A DNA stretch of 64,000 nt from Marine Group I thaumarchaeote (GTDB taxonomy: Archaea; Thermoproteota; Nitrososphaeria; Nitrososphaerales; Nitrosopumilaceae): contig JACASX010000002.1 in NCBI GenBank assembly GCA_013390745.1, positions 108,981 through 172,980 of the forward strand. The letters are read 5' to 3'. Shown piece after piece: positions 25,276-34,022 of the stretch. Made by a program: the position numbers and the translations under genes. The notes under the pieces were generated by a model, which had not been told where the DNA came from, did not search any database, and saw only the letters and a list, made by a program, of their open reading frames with translations. Position 1 is the first letter of the stretch. Each line of letters starts with the position of its first letter.

Positions 25276-25336
25276 TAAATTTTTTTACGCTATAAACTTT
25301 GATAGATTTTTAATCCTGAGACAGTCATATCCAATA

Positions 25337-25915
25337 TTGATTATTGCGATTGAAGGTCTGGATCAAGCAGGAAAGAAAACACAGACAGAAATGTTGGTCA
25401 AAGCGTTGCGAAACTCAAAAATTAAAACTGCAGTTTTCAGCTTTCCCGATTATTCAACTGTTATTGGCAAAGAAATCAAAGGATATCTTTATGGAAAAAG
25501 AAAATTTCCTCCAGAAATCATTCATTATCTTTATGCAGCAAACAGGCACGAAAAACTTGATGAGATAAAAAAGGCATCTTCAAAAAATTCTGTTTTAGTA
25601 ATGAACAGATACTATCATTCTAATCTTGTATATGGTATTGCAAATGGATTAAAGGAAAAGTGGTTGCAAAAACTGGAAGAAGGTCTTCCAAAGGCGGATC
25701 TTGTTGTTGTTCTAGATACTTCGCAAAATGATTCGTTTTCACGCAAAAAATCAATGAGAGACAAATTTGAAAAAGATAAAAAATTTTCAAAAAAAATATC
25801 CCAGATATATCGTAGGTTAGCAAAAAAGTACAGGTGGAAGATTGTATCATCCAACACAAAGCAGGAAACTCATAAAGAAATTATGAAAATCATTTCCAAG
25901 AAAATAGCATCATGA
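25337..25915 (+). CDS. tmk: Thymidylate kinase-like protein
   Basis: IIAIEGLDQAGKKTQTEML is the P-loop of dTMP kinases. The frame is open far upstream to 25007, but TTG 25337 places the start at the family-normal position and gives 192 residues. A TATA-like CTATAAAC at about 25291 supports this. The usual DRY motif reads VMNRYYHS, with Asn for Asp, so activity should be tested. It overlaps the HD gene by four bases, forming a nucleotide operon. Confidence 0.82.
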   Translation: MIIAIEGLDQAGKKTQTEMLVKALRNSKIKTAVFSFPDYSTVIGKEIKGYLYGKRKFPPEIIHYLYAANRHEKLDEIKKASSKNSVLVMNRYYHSNLVYGIANGLKEKWLQKLEEGLPKADLVVVLDTSQNDSFSRKKSMRDKFEKDKKFSKKISQIYRRLAKKYRWKIVSSNTKQETHKEIMKIISKKIAS

Positions 25916-27150
25916 AAAAGAAACATCTTGATATCATTGATCCAATTCATAATTTTGTTAGAGTTTATGATAGTGAGCTGAAAATCATAGACACGCCAAT
26001 TTTTCAGAGGCTAAGAAGAATACGACAGCTTTCAGGCGCACATTTAATCTATCCCGGTGCGCAGCATACCAGATTTGAACACTCTCTTGGCGTAATGCAC
26101 ATTGCTTCAATGGCAGGTCACGCACTTTATGAAAAGGGACTAATTTCTGTTGATGACGTTCAAAATTTACGGTTTGCTGGTCTGTTACATGACATAGGAC
26201 ACGGTCCTTTTTCACATATTTTTGAGGAACTTTTACAAAAGAAAAAGCACTCTCATGAAGACATAGGAAAAGAGATCATACTAAAGACAAAGATTGGTGA
26301 TTTGATTTCAAAAAATGGATACGATAAGAGATTCATAACTAAAGTGGCTTTCGGTGACTCGAAATTACAGTTTTTGAATGAAATAATATCTGGCGCTTTG
26401 AGCGCTGACGTTATGGATTACCTGCTTAGGGATGGATACTTTACTGGCGCTGAACATGCAAAGATTGATCACAATAGGCTGACGCATTCTTTAGACGTAT
26501 ACAAGAACAAGCTGGCACTTGACAAGTCAGCACTGGTAAATTTTGAAACCATGATGACGTCTAGATATCAGATGTTCAAGGCTGTCTATTTTCATAAGAC
26601 AGTTAGGGCTGGTGAAGTAATGCTGTTAGAGTCAATGGATCTAGCAGAAGAGGAGCTTAATCTTACCTCAATGAGTCTTGATGATTACCTGAAATTGTCT
26701 GACGAAGTAATTCTCTCCAAGCTGCTAAATCTGCCTGAACATAACTCCAAGCTAAGAACCGCAAAAAAAATTGCTACAGATTATCAAAACAGGAATTTAT
26801 TCAAACCAGTCTTTGAACTGACTCTAACTAAAAGTACAATAACAAAAAAGCGTATGCAAGATATTAGAGAAGATCTTTCAAAAAGTTCCAAAGTAGACAT
26901 TAACGAAATTTTTGTTGATAGCTCTAACACATCTTCAATTCCGTTATCTCCATCAAAAAAGGAGTCTAAATCAATTATTCTCTTGGAGGTGGATAACAAT
27001 AAAACAAAAGCGAAAGAAATACAAATTTCAGATATTCAGCTTGTTTCGGCAATGTCCGGGTTTATGAAAATTTTAAGGGTTTATACACCAGCAAAAAATC
27101 GAAAGAAAGTTGAAATTGCAGCCAAATCAATCCTTGGTGATCTGAAATAA
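25912..27150 (+). CDS. HD-domain phosphohydrolase, SAMHD1/dNTPase-like
   Basis: The 412-residue protein has the COG1078 pattern. DPIHNFVRV comes first; [13 protein letters not shown] and [16 protein letters not shown] give the H...HD metal site, and [11 protein letters not shown] supplies the distal Asp. Relatives hydrolyse dNTPs to deoxynucleosides and triphosphate. Lying between thymidylate kinase and UMP kinase, it fits nucleotide pool control. Confidence 0.9.
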   Translation: MKKKHLDIIDPIHNFVRVYDSELKIIDTPIFQRLRRIRQLSGAHLIYPGAQHTRFEHSLGVMHIASMAGHALYEKGLISVDDVQNLRFAGLLHDIGHGPFSHIFEELLQKKKHSHEDIGKEIILKTKIGDLISKNGYDKRFITKVAFGDSKLQFLNEIISGALSADVMDYLLRDGYFTGAEHAKIDHNRLTHSLDVYKNKLALDKSALVNFETMMTSRYQMFKAVYFHKTVRAGEVMLLESMDLAEEELNLTSMSLDDYLKLSDEVILSKLLNLPEHNSKLRTAKKIATDYQNRNLFKPVFELTLTKSTITKKRMQDIREDLSKSSKVDINEIFVDSSNTSSIPLSPSKKESKSIILLEVDNNKTKAKEIQISDIQLVSAMSGFMKILRVYTPAKNRKKVEIAAKSILGDLK

Positions 27151-27824
27151 TGAAAAAGAGAATTGTCATCAAACTTTCTGGTCAAGTGTTTAGTATGGAT
27201 CAGACAAAGCTGTTGAAGGATTATGCAACATTTTTTGTAAAGAAAAGCAAAACACACCAACCAGTAATAGTTGCTGGAGGCGGAAAGATTGCGCGATATT
27301 TTATTTCTCATGCTAGATCATCGGGAGCAGACGAATCCACTTTAGACGAACTTGGAATTGAGATATCGCGACTAAATGCCAAACTGCTAATTTATGCGTT
27401 AAAAGGCAAAGCTTACCCTCATCCCCCAACAACTTTGACTGAAGTAAAAAACGCGGTGGACAGCGGTCTTATTGTTGTTACAGGAGGCCTGCATCCAGGC
27501 CAAAGTACTAATGGTACTGCTGCACTGATTGCAGAAAAAGTGAGGGCAGTCGAGTTTCTAAACGCCACTGACGTTGATGGGATATACGACTCGGATCCTA
27601 ACAAAAATAAAAAAGCTAAAAAATTCGCACGGATAGATATCAAGGATCTTCGTACCATGCTAGTACGTGAAGATTCAATGGCTGGAGGCTATGATCTTAT
27701 GGACATTGTTGCACTAAAAGTAATAGAGAGATCAAAAATTAAAACAAAAATTATCAAAGCAGACATTAAAACTATTGAAAAGGCTATGAATGGCCAGTCT
27801 GTAGGAACACAGATAGTTTCATGA
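27150..27824 (+). CDS. pyrH: UMP kinase, archaeal PyrH type
   Basis: Amino-acid-kinase fold: [26 protein letters not shown], the [18 protein letters not shown] loop and [14 protein letters not shown]. It phosphorylates UMP to UDP. The 224 residues are typical of archaeal PyrH, which is shorter than the bacterial form. Its ATG overlaps the last base of the HD gene stop. Confidence 0.94.
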   Translation: MKKRIVIKLSGQVFSMDQTKLLKDYATFFVKKSKTHQPVIVAGGGKIARYFISHARSSGADESTLDELGIEISRLNAKLLIYALKGKAYPHPPTTLTEVKNAVDSGLIVVTGGLHPGQSTNGTAALIAEKVRAVEFLNATDVDGIYDSDPNKNKKAKKFARIDIKDLRTMLVREDSMAGGYDLMDIVALKVIERSKIKTKIIKADIKTIEKAMNGQSVGTQIVS

Positions 27825-27829
27825 ACTGA

Positions 27830-28183
27830 TTACTTTAACTCGTCTTGCACAGTAGGATATGTGTCAGTCCAAATTTTTATTTCCTTGCGTGAAAATTCAG
27901 CAATACCGGAAGCCAAGACTTTGTCGAGTATTTTTTTTGCTTCTTCCTTCTCTAACGCCTTTGTCTGTGCCTTGGTAAATCCGCCTTCGTCTACCAAAAG
28001 TATAACAAAACCATCATTAGTTTTAATCGCGGCAGCAAATGTTTCCTCCCCCACGGGAACAAATTTTCCATCAATCTTCTTAGTAGTAAGAGTTAGCATT
28101 GCAAAGCCAGATATGTCAAACAAAACCATTTGCGCTTTATTCGCTCTCTTCTTTCCAATTTGTACTGCCTGAAAATACTGCAT
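27830..28183 (-). CDS. Hypothetical protein, 117 aa
   Basis: Alpha/beta protein with AQMVLFDISGFAMLTLTTKK, DGFVILLVDEGGF and a helix-rich second half. No motif of a known enzyme. It is convergent with pyrH and divergent from the LEA-like gene. Confidence 0.6.
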   Translation of the reverse strand: MQYFQAVQIGKKRANKAQMVLFDISGFAMLTLTTKKIDGKFVPVGEETFAAAIKTNDGFVILLVDEGGFTKAQTKALEKEEAKKILDKVLASGIAEFSRKEIKIWTDTYPTVQDELK

Positions 28184-28255
28184 GATTTATTGAGTCTATA
28201 GCACTATATGCATTTTATCTCAACATTTAAGAAATGTACATAGGAATCAAAACCG

Positions 28256-28798
28256 GTGAATCCTAGAATCATTGTTGGTGCTACAGCTGGCGTACTTGGT
28301 GTAATTCTAGTTGTGTTTACGCTAACCGGTACTTCAGTAGTTAGTGACATGGGGGGAGGATTTTTCTCACCGTCAACTCAGGAGGTATTACCACTTACGA
28401 TGGATTTATTTGATTTTTCCGTACTAGAGGTTGCTGAAAAGCAGGCTACGCTTGAAATAAAATTTAAGGTTTCAAATCCAAACTTCAAGTCTGTCATGCT
28501 TCAACACATAAAATATTCAGTCTATCATAATGATGTCCGAATTGTTATAGGCCAGATTGGTACTGCCCCAGAGGGATTTCTTGCATCTCCAAATTACTTT
28601 ATCATACTCAATGAAAGACCATCTCTTATTGGCGAAAAATTTACTATCATGAATACTGGTAACACTCCTGAACTTTGGGAAGCATTAGCCAAAAACGAAC
28701 TAAATTGGAGGGTTTCCGGCGAGGCATTCTTCAACCTTAGTTCTATAACTGCAGGGCAGGAAAATATCCTAAAATTTGATTTCTCAAAATATGATTGA
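28256..28798 (+). CDS. Membrane-anchored LEA14/WHy-like protein
   Basis: From GTG 28256 an N-terminal anchor helix (IIVGATAGVLGVILVVFTL) is followed by a single beta-sandwich (about 50-180): ATLEIKFKVSNPNFKSVMLQ and the later strand pattern fit the LEA type 2/WHy fold. It faces the outside of the cell by the positive-inside rule. Function is not known; such domains are linked to stress in other organisms. Confidence 0.65.
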   Translation: MNPRIIVGATAGVLGVILVVFTLTGTSVVSDMGGGFFSPSTQEVLPLTMDLFDFSVLEVAEKQATLEIKFKVSNPNFKSVMLQHIKYSVYHNDVRIVIGQIGTAPEGFLASPNYFIILNERPSLIGEKFTIMNTGNTPELWEALAKNELNWRVSGEAFFNLSSITAGQENILKFDFSKYD

Positions 28799-28860
28799 TT
28801 ATGTATCATAAAATTTGAAAATTGTGATTATTTGTAAAAATATAAGAAAAATTAACAATA

Positions 28861-28870
28861 CTATATATTA
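28861..28870 (+). promoter_or_regulatory. Strong TATA box for the 37-residue peptide gene
   Basis: CTATATATTA lies 22-31 bases before ATG 28892, an excellent archaeal promoter match for a leaderless transcript. Confidence 0.6.
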
Positions 28871-28891
28871 TTGACTTTAAGCAGATCTGCA

Positions 28892-29005
28892 ATGGCAGAA
28901 GCAGCAGCATCAGCATTTGGAGCCGCAATTGGCGTGTTAATTGCTATGGCAGTAGTAGTATTCGGACTACGTGGCAAGGGACATTCAAGAGCACCAGACG
29001 CATAA
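28892..29005 (+). CDS. Single-span membrane peptide, 37 aa
   Basis: MAEAAASAFGAAIGVLIAMA continues as a membrane helix into VVVFGLRGKGH and a short polar end. The Ala/Gly-rich helix, clean stop and strong promoter make this a likely real gene missed by length cut-offs. It stands alone between two unrelated genes. It could be a small subunit of a membrane complex, but nothing in the sequence identifies which. Confidence 0.6.
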   Translation: MAEAAASAFGAAIGVLIAMAVVVFGLRGKGHSRAPDA

Positions 29006-29098
29006 AATATTCGAACTTCCAACATTTTTCTTATTTTTCTACTCCTAGGCTAATGGTTATTTTACATTTTTATGTTCCAAAAATTTAGCTGACTTGGA

Positions 29099-29770
29099 AT
29101 GGGACGTAGTGATGCTGGCGATAGAGACTATAAGCAGGTTGTAAGGGATGCTATCGACTCGATGGGAGAAGATATCGAAATAAAGATTGACTCAAAGGAT
29201 GTCAATTTAATTCACCTCCATGAGGCTACAAAGTGTTTACGGCTTTCCTATTATGATAGAACGGATCCCCTAGCTACTGAACAAACACAATTCAACAAAG
29301 TCTTGGGAGGTTTGTTCCGAAAAATGAAGTCTCATTCTACTATTGGCAAGTACAACATGGGTGGTGGCCTAGTACTGACAGGGCAGGCAGACATGATTCA
29401 GGAAGATGTTATCTTGGTCTTTAGATCCATTGACAAGTTTCCAGAAAATCCATTGCCTGTGGATATGCTATACGTAAATGCATGCATGTGGATGTTCAAC
29501 AAAATTGAAGGAGTTATTGTCTACATCACACCAGACGGAAAGGAGGATTCATTTGTAACAAACAGGAATCAAAAGATGTTTGAAGAGGTAATTAAACGAA
29601 GTAGGGTATTTCAGGACTTCCTAAAGGAGAACAAGGTGCCCATTATAGAGCCATCACGAGATTGCATAGACTGTCCATACTACGAAAGATGCTATATCAG
29701 AAAGAAAGAAGGAAAACAAATATCCATAGCATCACTGTTTGGCAAGTTTGGTAAGGAAGACAAGATTTAG
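29099..29770 (+). CDS. Cas4/RecB-like protein with a degenerate active site
   Basis: Four cysteines are placed as in 4Fe-4S Cas4 or AddB nucleases: C46 in EATKCLRLSYYDR and C189, C192, C198 in CIDCPYYERC. The catalytic core is eroded: D98 (GQADMI) remains, but the usual E-x-K reads LVFRS around 107-110, and no QxxxY motif is clear. It therefore probably binds DNA or a cluster without cutting. No CRISPR genes are near. It is a solo gene. Confidence 0.7.
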   Translation: MGRSDAGDRDYKQVVRDAIDSMGEDIEIKIDSKDVNLIHLHEATKCLRLSYYDRTDPLATEQTQFNKVLGGLFRKMKSHSTIGKYNMGGGLVLTGQADMIQEDVILVFRSIDKFPENPLPVDMLYVNACMWMFNKIEGVIVYITPDGKEDSFVTNRNQKMFEEVIKRSRVFQDFLKENKVPIIEPSRDCIDCPYYERCYIRKKEGKQISIASLFGKFGKEDKI

Positions 29771-29777
29771 TGCACTG

Positions 29778-30446
29778 TTACGTGAATTTTGAAAAGAAGT
29801 TTAGAACATCCAATTTTTTAGATTTTGGTAATGTCATAAATCCTACCAGTAACTCATTTTGTGTTGTAAAAACATTTTCAGATATTTTCTGAAATTCTGG
29901 AACACTAAACGGCAAAAGATTTTTCAATTTTCCTTCACAAAAAGCCCTAACATAAATCTCAAACATATAATATGTGAATTTTGGTGAAATTTTTACTAAT
30001 GTCCTAACAGCATCTACAAATTCTTTTTCTTTTATTTCAGCCTTTGACAAAAACTTGTCCAAAACAGAGTCCTTTTGGTCAAAATCATCAATCGACAAGA
30101 CCACAAGAAGTCCTTTGGGTGTAAGTTGGTAGTATGGAACGCCCTTCTCCTGCAATGCCTTAGGTCCACGCTTCAGTGGTAAACGTCCAGCCTCACTAAC
30201 TATGTTTAGCGGAATAAGAATTTCATCCAGGTCACGAAAAACCCCAGAATAGATATTCTTCCAAAGAAGATTATTTTTTTTTGCTATATTTTGGGCAATA
30301 GCCGTACGAGTCATTAATGTAGAACTATTTTCTCTAGCAAGATGACTTATGATGTGTCTCTGCCTAATAGCCTCCCCCGTCAGCTGCTCCCTTTTTGTTT
30401 TGAATGTGTGAAATATTGAGAGTTTTGGGAATTGTTGCTTCAGCAT
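29778..30446 (-). CDS. Hypothetical winged-helix-like protein, 222 aa
   Basis: The N-terminal half resembles a DNA-binding domain: RQRHIISHLARENSSTLMTR, TAIAQNIAKKNNL, then a wing-like GRLPLKRGPKALQEKGVPYY and YQLTPKGLLVVLS. The C-terminal half is helical. It is divergent from amt with about 170 bases between, so it is a candidate regulator of amt. The assignment is by pattern only. Confidence 0.5.
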   Translation of the reverse strand: MLKQQFPKLSIFHTFKTKREQLTGEAIRQRHIISHLARENSSTLMTRTAIAQNIAKKNNLLWKNIYSGVFRDLDEILIPLNIVSEAGRLPLKRGPKALQEKGVPYYQLTPKGLLVVLSIDDFDQKDSVLDKFLSKAEIKEKEFVDAVRTLVKISPKFTYYMFEIYVRAFCEGKLKNLLPFSVPEFQKISENVFTTQNELLVGFMTLPKSKKLDVLNFFSKFT

Positions 30447-30583
30447 AAATCACCAACGGAATTTTTACCATTCATAGCCTGTTTCATGCCTAGATAAACA
30501 TGACATAATATTTGAATTTTATGATAGTATCCCTATACATAGATATACAGTTACTAACTTAATTTGTAAATAACTCAACTTTA

Positions 30584-30614
30584 GGTTTATAACTAGTTCG
30601 ATTCGCGAGTCGAA
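30584..30614 (+). promoter_or_regulatory. amt promoter with near-palindromic operator candidate
   Basis: GGTTTATAAC at 30584-30593 is the TATA element. TTCGATTCGCGAGTCGAA at 30597-30614 is palindromic except for one mismatched pair and ends four bases before the ATG. Its place between TATA and start suggests repressor control. Confidence 0.5.
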
Positions 30615-30618
30615 TTAG

Positions 30619-32211
30619 ATGAACTCTGTAATGCAGATAAAATCTGTAAAACATAAGTATGCTCTATTACTTATGGCTGCAGTCGCTATGACAGCGACAG
30701 GAGCAATGGCTCAGGCTTTTGCCCAATCAACCAATGATGGAATGGATGGGTATCAAGTCGGAGTACCGGGCGCCGGAATCTATACTGGTAACCCCAACGA
30801 ATGTTGGTGGGACACAGATGACGATGGCACCCCAGACATGTATTGTCTGATAGATACAGGTGATACTGCTTGGATGTTAACAGCATCATCTTTAGTCTTG
30901 TTCATGACACCTGGTGTCGCCTTCTTATACGGAGGACTTGCAAGATCAAAGAACGCTGTAAACACAATCGGAATGACATTCATTGTCATGGGACTAATGT
31001 CAGTACAATGGGTACTGTGGGGATATTCCCTAGCATTTGGACCAATTGATAATGAAGCAAACATGTACATGGGCAATCTAGACTACATGGGCTTTAATCA
31101 AGTCTCACACTGGGCACCACTAGGTGAACCAGGTTCATGTGAAGGCACTTGGTCTGACTATTACCAAATGCAACAGATGAAAGGTGAAGGCGCCATGTGT
31201 AGCCAAGGATGGCCTGGAACAGTACCACATCAATTGTTTGCAATGTTCCAAGCAACATTCGCTATTATCACACCAGCTCTTATTGTCGGTGGCTTAGTTG
31301 ACAGAATGAAATTCAGCGCACTGGTAATCTTTGTTCTCTTATGGGGAACCTTCGTGTATGACCCAATTGCACATTGGGTCTGGGGAGGCGGATACATAGG
31401 AAACATGGACTTTGATCCAGACTTGTCGCCATCATTTGGTCTTGACTTTGCAGGCGGTACCGTAGTTCACATATCTTCAGGATTCGCAGCTCTAGCTGGA
31501 GCTCTAGTTCTTGGTAGACGACTTGGATATGGAAAGGTTCCAATGGAACCACACAACATACCAATGGTCGTGCTGGGAGCTTCAATACTCTGGTTCGGCT
31601 GGTTCGGATTCAACGCAGGAAGCGAAGTATTATCAGACGGCATTGCCGTCAGCGCTTGGACTGTAACTAACACAGCAACTGGTATGGCTTCAGTAACTTG
31701 GTTACTGATGTCATGGGGACATACTGGAAGACCCAGTATCGCAGGTGCTGCAACAGGTGCAGTAGCAGGCTTAGTAGCAATCACTCCGGCCTCTGGTTGG
31801 GTTGGCCCTATGGCCGCAATCATAATCGGAGTTGCTGCAGGTACACTTTGTTACGGCGCAGTTGCTTTCAAGAACTCACGCAAATGGGACGACGCACTCG
31901 ATGTATGGGGAGTGCACGGAATAGGTGGTTTCACAGGCGCAGTCTTGACAGGAACACTAGCAAGTCCACACATCTGGGATACCGGTGACGGTATTGGTGC
32001 ATGGACTGGAACACCAGAAGGATACGAGCAACAAGCTATCAACATAGCAGGCGCATGTATGTCAGTTGCTTATGCATTCGGTGTAACAATTGCTATATTG
32101 AAGATCATGGACGCAATCTGGCCAGGTGGAATTCGAGTTACTCCAAAAGAGGAGGAAGTCGGACTCGACATTGCTCAGAACGGTGAACGAGCATACGTAG
32201 AACTAGGTTAA
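30619..32211 (+). CDS. amt: Ammonium transporter Amt
   Basis: A signal peptide (about 1-36, cleaved after AQAFAQ) and an acidic segment precede the Amt core. It has the TM1 block TPGVAFLYGGLAR, the first pore histidine H284 (GGTVVHISSG) and the second H433 (WGVHGIGG). Eleven helices fit the length. It moves ammonium or ammonia across the membrane, the energy source in this lineage. A T-rich terminator follows. Upstream lie a TATA box and a palindrome. Confidence 0.95.
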   Translation: MNSVMQIKSVKHKYALLLMAAVAMTATGAMAQAFAQSTNDGMDGYQVGVPGAGIYTGNPNECWWDTDDDGTPDMYCLIDTGDTAWMLTASSLVLFMTPGVAFLYGGLARSKNAVNTIGMTFIVMGLMSVQWVLWGYSLAFGPIDNEANMYMGNLDYMGFNQVSHWAPLGEPGSCEGTWSDYYQMQQMKGEGAMCSQGWPGTVPHQLFAMFQATFAIITPALIVGGLVDRMKFSALVIFVLLWGTFVYDPIAHWVWGGGYIGNMDFDPDLSPSFGLDFAGGTVVHISSGFAALAGALVLGRRLGYGKVPMEPHNIPMVVLGASILWFGWFGFNAGSEVLSDGIAVSAWTVTNTATGMASVTWLLMSWGHTGRPSIAGAATGAVAGLVAITPASGWVGPMAAIIIGVAAGTLCYGAVAFKNSRKWDDALDVWGVHGIGGFTGAVLTGTLASPHIWDTGDGIGAWTGTPEGYEQQAINIAGACMSVAYAFGVTIAILKIMDAIWPGGIRVTPKEEEVGLDIAQNGERAYVELG

Positions 32212-32221
32212 GAATAACCTC

Positions 32222-32245
32222 TCTTTTTTTCTTTTTTTTATTTTA
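32222..32245 (+). terminator. T-rich terminator after amt
   Basis: A run of T residues broken only by two C and one A follows the amt stop by ten bases, the kind of U-tract where archaeal RNA polymerase and aCPSF1 end transcription. Confidence 0.6.
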
Positions 32246-32289
32246 ATATCCTAGGACAAATTCATTTACCGTCAACATTATACAAATTT

Positions 32290-33063
32290 GTGTTAATCAC
32301 CACAACAGAATTAGAGAAAATTATCGATGATCCTAGTCTGATTTTGATTGATGCGAGATCCTTCCAAGAATATTCCCAGGGGCACATTACAAACGCAGTA
32401 AACTTGGATCTTTTCTCCTTTCACTGGATTGATACAAGCCAGAGTGGAATATCTTCATTTAATGAACAGTTCGGAAAAATTTTTTCACAGGTAGGCATCT
32501 CGGAAGAAAAAAAGGTGGTTTTCTATGATAATGTATCTGGAATGCTTGCCGCCAGAGGAGTTTGGCTGCTTGAATATTTTTCACATCCAAACGTATCAAT
32601 GCTTGATGGCGGTATCACAAAATGGAAGACCGAAGGGCGTGCTTTGGACAGAATTTCAGTTAGCTACAAGCCAGCCAATTTTTCTGGAAAGCCCAATCCT
32701 AAAATTTTAGCTGGATTTGAGTACGTGTTGGAAAATCTCAATAAAATTACAATTTTAGATGTTCGTTCAAAGGAAGAATTTGACGGCAAACTTGTAAGAG
32801 CAGCTAGGGGTGGTCACATACCAACATCAACTAACATAGACTATACTGAAAACATTTCCAAAGATGGAACTCTCAAAAACAACGAGGAACTTTCTAAACT
32901 ATATCAGATGTCAAAAGATGCTGAAATTGTAACCTATTGTCAGGGGGCATATAGAGCGGCAAATACATTCCTTGCCCTGAAGAAGATTGGTTTCACAAAC
33001 GTCAAAGTTTATCTTGGATCTTGGGGAGAATGGGGAAATAAACCAGAACTTCCCATTGAATAA
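32290..33063 (+). CDS. Tandem rhodanese, thiosulfate/3-mercaptopyruvate sulfurtransferase
   Basis: Two rhodanese domains: residues 1-125 (DARSFQEYSQGHITNAVNLD, inactive, with YDNVSGMLAARG in place of a Cys loop) and 140-257 with the active-site loop TYCQGAYRAANT. It transfers sulfur from thiosulfate or mercaptopyruvate. The start is GTG 32290. It lies just before the ATP synthase operon on the same strand. Confidence 0.9.
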   Translation: MLITTTELEKIIDDPSLILIDARSFQEYSQGHITNAVNLDLFSFHWIDTSQSGISSFNEQFGKIFSQVGISEEKKVVFYDNVSGMLAARGVWLLEYFSHPNVSMLDGGITKWKTEGRALDRISVSYKPANFSGKPNPKILAGFEYVLENLNKITILDVRSKEEFDGKLVRAARGGHIPTSTNIDYTENISKDGTLKNNEELSKLYQMSKDAEIVTYCQGAYRAANTFLALKKIGFTNVKVYLGSWGEWGNKPELPIE

Positions 33064-33092
33064 AAAAATCGATCAAGATTTTCATAATATGG

Positions 33093-33100
33093 TTAATATA
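33093..33100 (+). promoter_or_regulatory. TATA box of the ATP synthase operon
   Basis: TTAATATA lies 25-32 bases before ATG 33125, supporting that ATG as a leaderless start and marking the operon's first gene. Confidence 0.5.
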
Positions 33101-33124
33101 ACGTTAGGGAAGCAGCGAGATCAG

Positions 33125-33457
33125 ATGGCTTTTAACAGGAAAAAATTTTCCTATCTCGCTATTACTGCGGGAGCAGTTATGTTACTTATGACATTTGTTA
33201 CACCTCCAGCTTTTGCTGCTGAGGGAGGCGATTCAGCATTAGCAAAGCCTATTTTGGCACTGGCTGCTGCTATTGCGATAGCAGGAGGTCTGATAGGTAC
33301 TGGTAGCGCACAACAGGGAATAGGTGCGGCTGGTATGGGCATTATAGCAGAAAAACCAGAAAAATTTGGCCAGGTTTTATTCTTCTTCGTAATTCCTGAA
33401 ACACTTTGGATTATTGGTTTCGTTCTAGGAATTATACTATTGCTAGATATACTCTAG
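33125..33457 (+). CDS. atpK: A/V-type ATP synthase subunit K (rotor c ring)
   Basis: A signal-like helix (about 12-29, ending TPPAFAAEGG) precedes a single helical hairpin. It has GGLIGTGSAQQGIGAAGMGI in the first helix and the ion-carrying Glu in FFFVIPETLWIIGFV. The rotor ring made of this subunit turns as protons or sodium cross the membrane. ATG 33125 is preferred over 33089 because of the TATA box. It is first in the operon, unlike the common archaeal order that begins H-I-K. Confidence 0.9.
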   Translation: MAFNRKKFSYLAITAGAVMLLMTFVTPPAFAAEGGDSALAKPILALAAAIAIAGGLIGTGSAQQGIGAAGMGIIAEKPEKFGQVLFFFVIPETLWIIGFVLGIILLLDIL

Positions 33458-33467
33458 GCGATGAACC

Positions 33468-34022
33468 TTGAGTATAGACAAATTTGTTACTGAGATACAA
33501 AATAGAAAAAAAAATGATCTTGCTGAACTAGACAAAAAACTAAGCGATAAAAAGTCAGAAACTGACGCTAAAAAAAACTCTAGTGTAAAGGATCTTAAGG
33601 AGAACTATGCTAACGAGGCAAAAACAAAAGCAGAAAGAGAAGGAGCAAGAATAGTTGAGGCTGGAAAACTAGAAGCCAAGAAGATATTGTTTGATGCAAT
33701 CAACAAAAATTTAGATTCCACATTCGATGTTATCAAAAAAGAACTAGACGGTTACTCAAAAAAACCGGAATATAATCAAGTCCTACAAAAGTTGGTTGAC
33801 TATTCAAAGAAAGTACTTGCTAAGGAACTAGTAGTTCATTGCCGTGAAGAGGACAAGTCATTTTTCAAAGACGGAATCCAAGTTGGCTCTACAATTCAAA
33901 CTCTAGGCGGTTTTATCGCTGAAAACAAAGAGGGCACAAAAGAGATTGATTTGACTTTTGAAGAACTGCTTAGAAGTAACGAAGATGAGATAAAGAATAC
34001 AATTTTGGAGAAGATACTGTAA
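33468..34022 (+). CDS. atpE: A/V-type ATP synthase subunit E (peripheral stalk)
   Basis: From TTG 33468, a long Lys/Glu-rich helix (residues 1-90, NRKKNDLAELDKKLSDKK) forms the coiled-coil stalk, followed by a globular end (LVVHCREEDKSFFKDG, TLGGFIAENKEG) that clamps subunit B. The 184 residues fit the family. The last base overlaps the next gene's start. Confidence 0.9.
   Translation: MSIDKFVTEIQNRKKNDLAELDKKLSDKKSETDAKKNSSVKDLKENYANEAKTKAEREGARIVEAGKLEAKKILFDAINKNLDSTFDVIKKELDGYSKKPEYNQVLQKLVDYSKKVLAKELVVHCREEDKSFFKDGIQVGSTIQTLGGFIAENKEGTKEIDLTFEELLRSNEDEIKNTILEKIL

Noticed and set aside
25007..25336. Long 5' extension of the thymidylate kinase frame
   Set aside because: It overlaps the Hsp20 gene antisense, has no family match, and the normal N-terminus and a TATA-like box fit the TTG at 25337.
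29099..29770. CRISPR-associated role for the Cas4-like protein
   Set aside because: No array, cas1 or cas2 is in the window and the catalytic residues are not conserved.
31313..32186. Several long antisense frames across amt
   Set aside because: They are shadows created by the codon composition of amt; none has a promoter or a domain.
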